DNA of 64,000 nt from Donghicola sp041224595. Lineage in GTDB: Bacteria > Pseudomonadota > Alphaproteobacteria > Rhodobacterales > Rhodobacteraceae. The DNA lies in contig NZ_JBGFGN010000154.1 in assembly GCF_041224595.1 (NCBI RefSeq), positions 62,001-126,000 on the forward strand, read 5' to 3'. Positions within the stretch are counted from its first letter, which is position 1; each line of letters begins with the position of its first letter. A model generated the notes under the pieces. The model was not told the origin of the DNA. It did not search any database and saw nothing but the letters and a program-made list of their open reading frames with translations. A program made the position numbers and the translations under genes. Shown here piece after piece: positions 25,301 to 33,449 of this stretch.

Positions 25301-26106
25301 CCTTGGCGGTCTTCGAAAGTCAGGCGGATCTCGGCGATATCGCCTAGGGTCACCACACGGTCGCCATTCGTTTTCACGGGCAAGTCGTAGACATCGCGCG
25401 GCTCGTCAAAAGACGATGGGATTTTGACCGCGAAAGAGCCTTGGTCCGTTTTCACTTCGCCCGCGGCGATCAGCTGGTTGTTGTTCTGAACCACGCTGAT
25501 CAGCTCGTCAGCGGTGACGTTGTAGCTTTCGAGCTTCAGGGGGTCGATCACGACCTCTAGCATCTCGTCGCGGTTGCCTGCGATCCCCGCCTCCAGAACC
25601 GCATCCAGACCTTCAATGTCTTCTTGTAAGTCCTTGGCAATACGATTCATTGTGCGTTCCGGTACGTCACCGGTCAGGTTCACAATGATAATTGGAAATT
25701 CCGAGAAGTTGATCTCGTTGATCGAGTATTTCTCGGCCCCCTCGGGGAAGTTCCCTTCGGCGGTGTTCATCGCGTCACGCACGTCGGCGAGTGTTTTGGT
25801 CTTGTCCCAGCCGAACTCGAATTCCAGCGCCACACCGGCATAGCCTTCGGACGCGGTCGAGGACATGGTTTTCAGGCCGTCCAGATCGGACAGCTCTGTT
25901 TCCATGGGTTTGACCAGCAGGGTTTCGCTGTCTTCGGCGCTGATGCCTTGGAATGGAACCGACACGAACAGCGCAGGAATTTCGATGTCCGGCTCGCCCT
26001 CTTTGGGCAGGCCCACATAGGCAAAGGCCCCGACCGCGATCGAGATCACGATGAAGAATAGAACCATGCGGGCGCGTTGAGCAGCCCAGTCGACGATGCC
26101 GATCAT
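22393..26106 (-). CDS. Efflux RND transporter permease subunit
   Basis: A 1237-residue inner-membrane pump of the RND superfamily, driven by protons, with twelve helices and two large periplasmic loops. The first helix (ARMVLFFIVISIAVGAFAYVGLP) and GMLVDGAIVVVEYADKR in the fourth helix are typical. Only one Asp is present there; AcrB has two (VDDAIVV). The length is well above the usual 1020-1050, with extra sequence between the sixth and seventh helices (about residues 500-620) and a C-terminal tail. It is coupled to the adaptor gene by a four-base overlap. The outer-membrane channel is not in the window. Confidence 0.93.
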   Translation of the reverse strand: MIGIVDWAAQRARMVLFFIVISIAVGAFAYVGLPKEGEPDIEIPALFVSVPFQGISAEDSETLLVKPMETELSDLDGLKTMSSTASEGYAGVALEFEFGWDKTKTLADVRDAMNTAEGNFPEGAEKYSINEINFSEFPIIIVNLTGDVPERTMNRIAKDLQEDIEGLDAVLEAGIAGNRDEMLEVVIDPLKLESYNVTADELISVVQNNNQLIAAGEVKTDQGSFAVKIPSSFDEPRDVYDLPVKTNGDRVVTLGDIAEIRLTFEDRQGTARFNGEKTVALQVVKRKGYNLIDTANEVKAVIKEASDAWPEEMRAAVQVGSSNDQSRTVDSMVKQLEGSVLTAIALVMIVVLASLGIRPALLVGFSIPTSFLLCFAILGASGIAISNIVMFGLILAVGMLVDGAIVVVEYADKRISEGSGPMHAYVEAAKRMFWPIVSSTATTLCAFLPMLFWPGVPGEFMGMLPVTLIYVLSASLVVALIYLPVLGGVSGRLSRTFHNSGERLRRIAPWWVRVLLVPPSLYLIFIGVMQTLNPGYLTGGQGGGSFGAYLPGIMIFLVGAALSSITLDAARVDWRRKTKINAGSHRSVFGWMMHGIVGNPIMPLVVIGGVMFFVVSTFGYYGANNKGVEFFVASEPEQAQVYVRARGNLSLSEKDALVQQVEEVVIAHPGVRSVFSFAGSGGLDTNNGGAQAPSDTIGQVQFETIPWEERADRADLDGNVVLEELTTQLNQIPGIQAEVLELAMGPASGKPVHLRLTGDDWNELLDATQTARTQFETLPGLTLIEDTLPLPGIDWQIDVDVAKAGRYGANVAAVGAMVQLVTNGLLLDTMRVDSSDEEIDIRVRLPEQDRVLSTLDTLKVRTAEGLVPLANFITRKPVAQLAEINRVDQKRHFDVKADVAPGLMKLVENEEITAILQDLTVLPVGERGQAFANRGETPFSLYWLADGADRTAVRDAVEGDSVLSPVNGNERIEALNTWLATEPFAAGIEAEWTGDQEDQAESAAFLQSAFAGALGLMFVILLAQFNSFYNSVLVLLAVILSTAGVLIGMLVMDQAFSIIMTGTGIVALAGIVVNNNIVLIDTYQEYSRYMPRIDAITRTAEARIRPVLLTTITTMAGLAPMMFGLSLDFINGGYSIDSPTALWWKQLATAVVFGLGTATVLTLVFTPSLLALRVWAGTYLHWIANLLAKMSLGKGSRAARDLALARAARRVKHPEIIWEVEDISAPRPISPSIRAAE

Positions 26107-27317
26107 TTACTGGCCTCTCGATAAGTGGGGTCTACGGCGACGCCATCCACTACGTATTCCTGACCAACCACGATCACGGACACGGTTTGGGGCAGGCCGC
26201 TGACCCAGATGCCGTCGATTGTGTCACGCAGGACAGATACAGGCATAAAGCGCGCCACGTCACCACTGTCGACAACCCGCACCCCAAGGTCGCCTTCGTC
26301 GTTCAATGTCAGGCTGGATTGCGGCAGAAGATGCGCCATGGCCCCGGGGGCGCTGATGGCGACCTCAGCGGTCTGTCCCTCGCGGATCTCGAGATCCGGG
26401 TTCGGGACATCAATCTCGACGCGGAAGGTTCGCGTGATCTCGTCGGCGGAGCGCGACAAGAAGGACACGCGACCAACCAGCTCCTGTCCGGTGGTCAAGC
26501 GTGCACCCGCCTTGGCGCCCTGGTTGATGCGGTTCACTTCGGTTTCGGGGACAAAGCCCACGACTTTGACAGGATCAAGCTGGATTACCGTCCCGCACAA
26601 AGAACCGGGTTGCATCAGGCTGCCGAGTTCAGCCGTGTCGTCTTCGATGATCCCGTCGAACGGGGCCTCGATGGTCAGGCGGTCGATTTCTTTTTGGGCA
26701 GAGGCCACAGACGCGGTCGCGGACAGAATACGGGCTTCGGCACTGGCGAGGCCGCCAGAGGCCGCTTCGACGGCTGCGCGCGCACTCTCGATCGCGGCTT
26801 CGGCATTCGCGACTTTGGTTTCCGACGCGTAGCCGCTTTTCGACAGCTCGCGGGAGGCGCGTGCGTTGATTTCGGCCTCGCGGAGCAAGGCTTTGGCTTC
26901 GACAACGCGGGCTTGCGCTTCGGGGCGGGCGGCTTCGGCTTCGGCCAAGGAAGCTTCGGCTTCGGCGAGGCTGGCCTGACGTGTGCCAGGATCGAGTTCG
27001 CACATCACGGTGTCTTTTGTCACATAAGCCCCCTTGCGCAAAGGAGCAGAAACCACCTGTCCGGTGCTCTCGGAGCGCAGATCAACCCTGCGGGCGGCTT
27101 CGGTCTGGCCGCGCAAGATGACAGCGCTGTCAATTTCCTGCGCTTCCATCTCTAGGGCGACGACGCCAACCTTGCGTTCTGCGACCATCTCGGTTGCAGC
27201 GGCGTCGTCTTCGGACGGAGCCGCGCCCGCGAACGCCAGAAGCTGGTCACGCTCGAACACCACCAAGTACAGGAGGCCGGTCACAATCAGGGCGGTCAGG
27301 ATTTGGACAATGCGCAT
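26103..27317 (-). CDS. Efflux RND transporter periplasmic adaptor subunit
   Basis: A 404-residue membrane-fusion protein that links the RND pump to an outer-membrane channel. Residues 4-30 form the membrane anchor. A lipoyl-like half lies near VILRGQTEAARRVDLRSESTGQVV, then a long alanine/glutamate-rich coiled coil (about residues 115-215), the second lipoyl half (IEAPFDGIIEDDTAELGSLMQ), a beta-barrel domain, and a membrane-proximal domain. The ATG has a GAGG site upstream. It is the first gene of a two-gene operon with the pump. Confidence 0.93.
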   Translation of the reverse strand: MRIVQILTALIVTGLLYLVVFERDQLLAFAGAAPSEDDAAATEMVAERKVGVVALEMEAQEIDSAVILRGQTEAARRVDLRSESTGQVVSAPLRKGAYVTKDTVMCELDPGTRQASLAEAEASLAEAEAARPEAQARVVEAKALLREAEINARASRELSKSGYASETKVANAEAAIESARAAVEAASGGLASAEARILSATASVASAQKEIDRLTIEAPFDGIIEDDTAELGSLMQPGSLCGTVIQLDPVKVVGFVPETEVNRINQGAKAGARLTTGQELVGRVSFLSRSADEITRTFRVEIDVPNPDLEIREGQTAEVAISAPGAMAHLLPQSSLTLNDEGDLGVRVVDSGDVARFMPVSVLRDTIDGIWVSGLPQTVSVIVVGQEYVVDGVAVDPTYREASK

Positions 27318-27566
27318 GGAATTCCTCGGTCTTGTCCCGCGCAGCGACTATATCACACCCGAGCGGGAATCATCTTGGCGTATTGCTACACCGTTTTTTT
27401 ATATACGCTAAACCACTTAGTTCAGATTAGCCTGACTGGCTTTTAAATGACAATTGGGGAAATCCCATGTGCCGAAGGTCAAGCTCTGTCTGCGCAAGAG
27501 CACCATCGCCCTTGGCAAGCGAAGGCGTCTGGGGTTACAGAGAGACAAAGAGTTACGGGGCAGAAT

Positions 27567-28229
27567 ATGAGCAATACCGACAGCTTTATCGATGAGGTCA
27601 CAGAAGAGGTCCGCCGCGACCAGACCTTTGCTTACATCAAACGCTATGGATGGATTGTCGGTTTGGCCGTGTTTGCCGTCGTCGGCGCAGCTGCTTGGAA
27701 TGAATGGACAAAGGCTCAGGCGACCGCCGAAGCCGAAGCCTTTGGCGATAGTCTGCTTGACGCATCCTCTGCCGAGACCGCTGAACAACGGGCGGACGCT
27801 CTGGGCATGATCGAAGCGCCAGATGCGACAGCATCGGCGATCGTGGCACAGATGCAGGCCCAACAACTTCTGGATGCAGGCGACACCGAAGCCGCCATTG
27901 CGGCCCTGAATGATGTGGCTGCCGATGGCAATTTGCCGCGGATCTATCGTGACATCGCAGCATTCAAAGCGCTGCTGATCGCGCCCGCGACCCAAGATGT
28001 CGACGCCCGCCGAGTCGCGCTAGAGGCCTTGGCCTCGCCCGGTGCTCCCTTGCGTCTGCTGGCGCTCGAAGAACTGGCCTATCTCGAGGCAGGCGCGGGC
28101 AACCGTGATGCTGCAATCGAGACATTGAACCGTATTCTTGACGATGTCGAAGTTGCGCCCGAGCAGCGCCAGCGCACACGGGATGCCCTGACCGCGCTTG
28201 GGGTCTCTTCTGAAACGCCGGCACAATAA
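27567..28229 (+). CDS. YfgM-like TPR protein
   Basis: A 220-residue protein of the YfgM/DUF2133-like family. A cytoplasmic N-terminus (SNTDSFIDEVTEEVRRDQT) is followed by one membrane helix at residues about 27-47 and a periplasmic helical TPR-like domain (for example EELAYLEAGAGNRDAAIETLN). In E. coli YfgM binds the SecYEG exit and periplasmic chaperones. The ATG at 27567 was chosen because the protein then begins with the family's MSNTD-type start; an upstream ATG at 27447 would add 40 residues of non-conserved sequence. It precedes the bamB-like gene, as in many proteobacteria. Confidence 0.88.
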   Translation: MSNTDSFIDEVTEEVRRDQTFAYIKRYGWIVGLAVFAVVGAAAWNEWTKAQATAEAEAFGDSLLDASSAETAEQRADALGMIEAPDATASAIVAQMQAQQLLDAGDTEAAIAALNDVAADGNLPRIYRDIAAFKALLIAPATQDVDARRVALEALASPGAPLRLLALEELAYLEAGAGNRDAAIETLNRILDDVEVAPEQRQRTRDALTALGVSSETPAQ

Positions 28230-28252
28230 TTGATTTGACGAGGACGATTGCC

Positions 28253-29566
28253 ATGACGCTTTGCCGCCGCTCCGCCCTGACTGCGGTTCTTGCCGCGACA
28301 ACCCTGTTGGCTGGCTGTGCACAGCAAGAGGTGATCCTACCCGGCGAACGTCTGACCCTGCGCGGGGATGTGCCCGTCGCGCAGTCCGAGAATATCAGCC
28401 TGCCCATCGAACTGGCCGCGCCCGCGAACCTGAGCGAATGGCCACAAGCACAGGCCAATGCGCGCAACAACCCTGGCCACCTTGCGGTGAGCTATCCGCT
28501 CCAGCAGCTTTTCGAAGTGTCGATTGGCGCTGGCGAAGATCGCAAGCATCGCATCACTGCGCAGCCCATCGTGGCGGACAACCGTATCATTACGCTGGAC
28601 GCGCAGGCGACGGTTCAGGCGACGGCCCCAGATGGCCGCACGCTGTGGCGCCGCGATCTGACACCCATGCGCGATAGCGCGGGCCAAGGCTCCGGTGGTG
28701 GGCTCGCATCAGACGGCTCTGTGGTGTTTGCGTCCTCTGGCTTTGGATTGATCGCAGCGTTGGATCTGGCGACCGGCCGCGTCTTGTGGGAGCAGCAACT
28801 GGATGCAGGCGGCACGGGCACCCCAACCGTCGCGGGTGAGCTGGTGTACTTTGTATCGAGCGACAACCGCGGCTGGGCCATTGAAAAAGACACAGGCCGC
28901 GTCCGGTGGCAGCTGAACGGTGTCGAAGGTGGTGCCTCTATCGTAGGTGGCCCTGCGCCTGCTCTGAGCGATCAGTTGGTCCTGTTCCCCTTCTCGAATG
29001 GTGATCTTGTATCCGCCTTCCGTCTTGGCGGCGTGCAGCGGTGGCGGGCGTCGGTGTCCGGAACGCGGACTGGCAGTGCACTGGCCCAGATCAGTGCAGT
29101 GACCGGCGATCCGGTGATCGACGGGTCCACGGTATATGTCTCGAACCATTCCGGCCGTTTGGCCGCCCTGAACGTTGATAACGGCGAGCGTCTTTGGACC
29201 GCCCAAGAAGGGGCGCTCAGCCCCGTGGCCATTGGGGGCGGTTCTGTCTTCTTGATCTCTGACCGCAACGAATTGCTGCGTCTGGACGCCTCCAATGGCC
29301 TGCGGGTCTGGGGCACCGAGCTGCCGAATTACACCGCCCGCAAGCCGCGCAAGCGTGCGGATGTCTATGCAAACTACGGTCCTGTCTTGGCAGGTGGCCA
29401 ACTGTTGGTCGCCTCGGGGGATGGCGCAATGCGTGTGTTTGATGCCGCCAGCGGCGCACTGACCGGCACCATTGCCCTGCCGGCGGGCGCTGCGACCGCG
29501 CCCATCGTTGTGAATGGCGTGGTGTATGTTGTGTCGCGCAAGGGCAAACTGATCGCTTTCCGTTGA
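28253..29566 (+). CDS. bamB: PQQ-like beta-propeller lipoprotein, BamB-like
   Basis: A 437-residue outer-membrane lipoprotein with repeated beta-propeller blades (LVYFVSSDNRGWAIEKDTGRVRW and YVSNHSGRLAALNVDNGERLW patterns). BamB supports beta-barrel assembly by the BAM complex. A signal peptide ends in the lipobox LLAGC, with the lipidated cysteine at residue 22. An ACGAGGA site lies upstream of the ATG at 28253; a TTG at 28235 is less likely. The order YfgM-BamB-Der matches many proteobacterial genomes. Rhodobacteraceae genomes often call this outer membrane protein assembly factor BamB. Confidence 0.9.
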   Translation: MTLCRRSALTAVLAATTLLAGCAQQEVILPGERLTLRGDVPVAQSENISLPIELAAPANLSEWPQAQANARNNPGHLAVSYPLQQLFEVSIGAGEDRKHRITAQPIVADNRIITLDAQATVQATAPDGRTLWRRDLTPMRDSAGQGSGGGLASDGSVVFASSGFGLIAALDLATGRVLWEQQLDAGGTGTPTVAGELVYFVSSDNRGWAIEKDTGRVRWQLNGVEGGASIVGGPAPALSDQLVLFPFSNGDLVSAFRLGGVQRWRASVSGTRTGSALAQISAVTGDPVIDGSTVYVSNHSGRLAALNVDNGERLWTAQEGALSPVAIGGGSVFLISDRNELLRLDASNGLRVWGTELPNYTARKPRKRADVYANYGPVLAGGQLLVASGDGAMRVFDAASGALTGTIALPAGAATAPIVVNGVVYVVSRKGKLIAFR

Positions 29567-29615
29567 CGCAAATATGCGTTAAGGGCTGCGGCTTGATCCT
29601 GACGGAGTCGCTACT

Positions 29616-31091
29616 ATGACATTTTCGCTGGCCATCGTGGGCCGCCCCAATGTGGGCAAGTCCACGCTGTTCAACCGCCTCGTTGGTAAACGACTGGCGC
29701 TGGTCGACGACCAGCCCGGCGTCACGCGCGACCTGCGCGAAGGCGATGCACGCCTTGCAGACCTGCGCTTTACCGTGATCGACACTGCGGGCCTTGAGGA
29801 TGCGACGGATGACAGCCTTCAGGGGCGGATGCGCCGGCTGACCGAGCGGGCCGTAGATATGGCGGACATCTGTCTGTTCATGATCGATGCGCGCGTGGGC
29901 GTGACCCCCGTAGACGAGATTTTTGCCGAAATCCTGCGCAAGCGGGCCAAGCATGTCATCCTTGCCGCGAACAAGGCCGAAGGCGCTGCCGCGGATGCCG
30001 GTGTGATCGAGGCGTATGGTCTGGGGATTGGCGAGCCGATCCGTTTGTCAGCCGAGCATGGCGAAGGTCTGAACGACCTGTACACGACACTGCTGCCCTT
30101 GGCAGATGAGTACGCCGAACGCGCCGAAGCCGAAGCGCCCGAGACCGAGGTCGAGGTGGGCGATGACGAGGACGATTTCGACGGTGACGAGAACCTGAAG
30201 GTGCACCGTCCAACTGCAGCGAAGCCATTGCAGGTTGCTGTCGTTGGCCGTCCGAATGCGGGCAAGTCGACGCTGATCAACAAGATTTTGGGCGAGGACC
30301 GCCTGCTGACCGGACCCGAAGCGGGCATCACCCGCGACGCGATCGCATTGCGGCTCGAGTGGGACGGGCTGCCGATGCGGATCTTTGACACTGCTGGCAT
30401 GCGCAAGCGCGCCAAGGTGCAGGACAAGGTCGAGAAGCTGTCAGTCTCTGACGGTTTGCGCGTGGTCAAATTCGCCGAGGTTGTGGTCGTCCTGCTGGAT
30501 GCGGCGATCCCGTTCGAGCAGCAGGATTTGCGGATTGCCGACCTTGCCGAGCGCGAGGGGCGGGCTGTGGTCGTCGCTGTCAACAAGTGGGACATCGAAG
30601 ACGAGAAGCAAGAAAAGCTGCGCGATTTGAAAGAGTCGTTCGAGCGTCTGCTGCCCCAGTTGCGCGGCGCGCCGTTGGTGACTGTTTCTGCGAAAACAGG
30701 CCGTGGTTTGGACCGTCTGCGCAACGCCATTGAGCGCGCCCACGACGTTTGGAACCGCCGCGTGTCGACTGCCAAGCTGAACCGCTGGCTGGAGGGCATG
30801 ATCTCGGCCCACCCGCCGCCCGCGCCGAACGGCCGCCGGATCAAGCTGCGCTACATGACCCAAGCCAAGACCCGTCCGCCGGGATTTGTGGTCATGTGTT
30901 CGCATCCCGATAAGATGCCGGATAGCTATTCGCGCTATCTTATCAATGGTTTGCGCGAGGACTTTGATATGCCCGGGACGCCGATCCGTCTGCATATGCG
31001 CGGACAAGGGGATCGGAACCCCTATCAGAACAAGAAGAAGGCACAGCCTTCGAAGTTGAAAAAGCACTTGGGCAAGGGCCAGCGGACCTAA
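29616..31091 (+). CDS. der: Ribosome biogenesis GTPase Der
   Basis: A 491-residue protein with two tandem GTPase domains and a KH-like C-terminal domain; Der (EngA) acts in late 50S subunit assembly. The P-loops are GRPNVGKST near residue 8 and GRPNAGKST near residue 210. The DTAG motifs (DTAGLEDAT, DTAGMRKRAK) and NKWD of the second domain are intact. In the first domain NKAE takes the place of NKxD, as in other Der proteins. An acidic spacer (about residues 175-200) joins the domains. Confidence 0.97.
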   Translation: MTFSLAIVGRPNVGKSTLFNRLVGKRLALVDDQPGVTRDLREGDARLADLRFTVIDTAGLEDATDDSLQGRMRRLTERAVDMADICLFMIDARVGVTPVDEIFAEILRKRAKHVILAANKAEGAAADAGVIEAYGLGIGEPIRLSAEHGEGLNDLYTTLLPLADEYAERAEAEAPETEVEVGDDEDDFDGDENLKVHRPTAAKPLQVAVVGRPNAGKSTLINKILGEDRLLTGPEAGITRDAIALRLEWDGLPMRIFDTAGMRKRAKVQDKVEKLSVSDGLRVVKFAEVVVVLLDAAIPFEQQDLRIADLAEREGRAVVVAVNKWDIEDEKQEKLRDLKESFERLLPQLRGAPLVTVSAKTGRGLDRLRNAIERAHDVWNRRVSTAKLNRWLEGMISAHPPPAPNGRRIKLRYMTQAKTRPPGFVVMCSHPDKMPDSYSRYLINGLREDFDMPGTPIRLHMRGQGDRNPYQNKKKAQPSKLKKHLGKGQRT

Positions 31092-31114
31092 GCCCTGTTG
31101 GGCTTGTGGTTCGC

Positions 31115-31167
31115 GGCCGGGGGCTGTCTGCCCCCGGACCCCCGAGAGTATTTTGGCAAAGATGAAA
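31115..31167 (+). repeat. Intergenic repeat, full copy after der
   Basis: GGCCGGGGGCTGTCTGCCCC continues into GGACCCCCGAGAGTATTTTG and GCAAAGATGAA. It holds an 8-bp hairpin (CCGGGGGC with GCCCCCGG) and the GAGTATTTTGGCAAAG core. A second full copy in the same orientation lies at 33089-33142. Confidence 0.8.
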
Positions 31168-31169
31168 GA

Positions 31170-31196
31170 GGGCGCCCCTTTGTGGGCGTCCTTTTT
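31170..31196 (+). terminator. Rho-independent terminator after der
   Basis: GGGCGCCC and GGGCGTCC pair around CTTTGT, followed by CTTTTTATT. It touches the stop end of the convergent gene. Confidence 0.8.
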
Positions 31197-31602
31197 ATTG
31201 GGTGAAGTGCAGGACAAAGGTCATGACGGTCGCCATCGTCAGGTCCGCGGTCAGCGTGAAGTAAAGATAGGGGCGCGGCAGGTGACCTGTAATGCGGGCC
31301 GATTTGTGCAGTACGGCCCAGAGCGCGTGGATAAGGAGACCAAGCGGGAGCAGAAGCGGGCTAAGGGTCAGGGTGATCAGTGCGCTGATGGCAATCAGCG
31401 GAGCGAACAGGCGTGGGCAGAAAGGACTGTTGGCGATGATCAGCAGAAAGATGGTCTGTGCTGCTAGAAAAGCGCCAGTGAGCCAGACGGCTTGGGTCGG
31501 ACCTGCGAGACTGGCGACAAGGGTGAGGGCCAGCGGCGCGAGGAGGCCGGAGGCAGCGGGCGACAGGACGTGGCTGGGGAGGGGAAGGGATGAAATATGC
31601 AT
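31195..31602 (-). CDS. Putative four-span membrane protein, unknown function
   Basis: A 135-residue, very hydrophobic protein with about four membrane helices (SGLLAPLALTLVASLAG, VWLTGAFLAAQTIFLLIIA, LIAISALITLTLSPLLLPLGLLI, LYFTLTADLTMATVMTFVL). I do not recognise the family. The start at 31602 (MHISSLPLPSHVLSPAASG) is the likeliest, but no ribosome site is evident; a TTG at 31632 is possible. It lies downstream of serS on the same strand, behind the serS terminator, and is convergent to der. Confidence 0.6.
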   Translation of the reverse strand: MHISSLPLPSHVLSPAASGLLAPLALTLVASLAGPTQAVWLTGAFLAAQTIFLLIIANSPFCPRLFAPLIAISALITLTLSPLLLPLGLLIHALWAVLHKSARITGHLPRPYLYFTLTADLTMATVMTFVLHFTQ

Positions 31603-31627
31603 GTTGGCCAAATATTTCGTGTGTGGA

Positions 31628-31662
31628 AACAAGAACGCCCGCGGGCTGTGCCGCGGGCGTTT
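31628..31662 (-). terminator. Hairpin terminator after serS
   Basis: ACGCCCGCGG and CCGCGGGCGT form a perfect ten-base stem with a six-base loop. On the minus strand it is followed by TCTTGTTT, a weak U-rich tail. Confidence 0.7.
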
Positions 31663-31682
31663 GGTTGGGATATGCGTACCGC

Positions 31683-32975
31683 TTAGACCAATTGGCCCTC
31701 GGCGGTGAGGGTGGTTCGTCCCCCGAGGTAGGCATGGAGCACCTCGGGGAGTGTGACCGAGCCGTCGGCTTGTTGGCCGTTTTCGAGGACCGCGATCAGG
31801 CAGCGGCCCACAGCAAGGCCCGAGCCGTTCAGGGTGTGCACGAATTCAGGCTTGCCGCCCGCGGTGGGCTTGAACCGGGCGTTCATGCGGCGAGCTTGGA
31901 AGTCACCGCAGACCGAGACCGAGCTGATCTCGCGGTATTTGTTTTGGCCGGGCAGCCAGACTTCGATGTCGTGGGTGCGGCGCGCGCCAAAGCCCATGTC
32001 GCCGGTGCAGAGCGCAACGGTGCGGTAGGGCAGGCCGAGGCGCTCGAGGATGCCTTCGGCGCAGCCGGTCATGCGGTCCAACTCGTCGCGGCTGGTGTCG
32101 GGGTGGGTGATCGAGACCATTTCGACTTTTTCGAACTGGTGCTGACGTAGCATCCCCGAGGTGTCGCGCCCCGCGCTGCCTGCTTCGGAGCGGAAGCATT
32201 GGGTGTGCGCGGCATAACGGCGGGGCAAGGTTGCCTCGTCGATGACTTCGCCGTTTACGAAGTTGGTCAGCGTAACCTCGGCGGTTGGGACCATCCACCA
32301 GCCGTTGGTGGTTTTGTAGCTGTCTTCGCCGAACTTGGGCAGCTGGCCGGTGCCGTACATCATCTCTTCTTTGACGAGGACGGGGGTCCATGCCTCGGTC
32401 AGGCCGTTTTCATCCACGTGGGTGTTCAGCATGAATTGGGCCAGAGCGCGGTGGATGCGCGCGACCGCGCCAGTCAGCACCACGAAGCGCGAGCCGGACA
32501 GCTTGCCTGCGGTGGTGAAGTCCATGCCGGGAACAACGCCAGCGATTTCGAAATGCTCTTTGGCGTCGAAGTCGAGGGTCGCGGGGGTGCCCCATTTCTT
32601 GATCTCGACATTGTCCTCTTCGTCGGCGCCATCAGGGACATCGTCGAACGGTAGGTTCGGGATTTCCATAAGCATGGCGTTCAAGGCTTCGTCGTCGGCC
32701 TTGGCTTCGTCGTTCAGGCGAGCGATTTCGGCCTTCTTGTCGCCGACAAGGGCGCGCAGGCGTTCGAACTCTGCCTCGTCCCCGCGGGCTTTGGCGGCAC
32801 CGACTTCTTTGGACGCTTTGTTCTGCTCGGCTTTGGCGGTCTCGGCGGCTGCGATTTTCGCGCGGCGTTCCGCATCAAGGGCGAGGATCGAGGGTGAGAC
32901 CGGATCAAGGCCACGGCGGGCCAAGGCGGCGTCAAAGGCTGCTGCGTTCTCGCGGATATAGCGAATGTCGTGCAT
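31683..32975 (-). CDS. serS: Serine--tRNA ligase
   Basis: A 430-residue class II aminoacyl-tRNA synthetase that charges tRNA-Ser and tRNA-Sec with serine. The N-terminal antiparallel coiled-coil arm, at about residues 30-105 (IAAAETAKAEQNKASKEVGAAK and EIARLNDEAKADDEAL), binds the long variable arm of the tRNA. Motif 2 is FRSEAGSAGRDTSGMLRQHQ and motif 3 is NGSGLAVGRCLIAVLEN. The ATG at 32975 has a GGAGAG site five bases upstream and gives the usual length. Confidence 0.98.
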   Translation of the reverse strand: MHDIRYIRENAAAFDAALARRGLDPVSPSILALDAERRAKIAAAETAKAEQNKASKEVGAAKARGDEAEFERLRALVGDKKAEIARLNDEAKADDEALNAMLMEIPNLPFDDVPDGADEEDNVEIKKWGTPATLDFDAKEHFEIAGVVPGMDFTTAGKLSGSRFVVLTGAVARIHRALAQFMLNTHVDENGLTEAWTPVLVKEEMMYGTGQLPKFGEDSYKTTNGWWMVPTAEVTLTNFVNGEVIDEATLPRRYAAHTQCFRSEAGSAGRDTSGMLRQHQFEKVEMVSITHPDTSRDELDRMTGCAEGILERLGLPYRTVALCTGDMGFGARRTHDIEVWLPGQNKYREISSVSVCGDFQARRMNARFKPTAGGKPEFVHTLNGSGLAVGRCLIAVLENGQQADGSVTLPEVLHAYLGGRTTLTAEGQLV

Positions 32976-33449
32976 GGGTCTCTCCAGTGAATCTTCGCGG
33001 GCGTTATGCAACATCTTTTGCGAGAGCGGTAGTCTGAGCGGTTTGATCGGTCGGGAAAAAAATGCCGCAGATTGGGGCAGGTGGCAGAGGCCGGGGGCTG
33101 CCTGCCCCCGGACCCCCGGGAGTATTTCCAGCAAAGATGAAGAAATATGGTGATTCGCGGCGCGATTGTTTCCTGAAAGGTGAAAGGGGCGGCAATTGTG
33201 GCAGCGGGCGGGCGCCAGTGCGGCAGACTGTCGGCGCACTCGGGTCGCAAATTGGGAATGTTCGGGGCATTGCCTTGTCGGTTTTTGGCGGGGATTGGGG
33301 CCCGCCGCATTTGGTCCCTGATTTTTATGGTTGAACGCCCGTTAACCTTTGTGGCGACAAGGAAAATGGCCGAAATGCGCCCATGTAGAAATGGTTTTGA
33401 GTGATCGTTCGGCTGTGTCAGCACTAACCCAAAGACTATAAAAGCGGTC
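32976..33449. other. Gene-free divergent region between serS and the RTX gene
   Basis: A 474-base stretch without a credible gene. It should hold the serS promoter on the minus strand and the RTX gene promoter on the plus strand. It carries one full copy of the intergenic repeat (33089-33142). An AT-rich TATAAAA at about 33436-33442, just before the RTX start, is the best -10 candidate I can see; no convincing -35 partner is present. Confidence 0.6.
33089..33142 (+). repeat. Intergenic repeat, full copy before serS
   Basis: GGCCGGGGGCTGCCTGCCCC continues into GGACCCCCGGGAGTATTTCC and AGCAAAGATGAAG. It matches the copy at 31115-31167 at nearly every position and has the same orientation. The hairpin stem is CCGGGGGC with GCCCCCGG. 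Confidence 0.8.

Noticed and set aside
33330..33445. GTTAACC near the RTX promoter as a CtrA site
   Set aside because: The second half-site of the TTAA-N7-TTAA pattern is missing.
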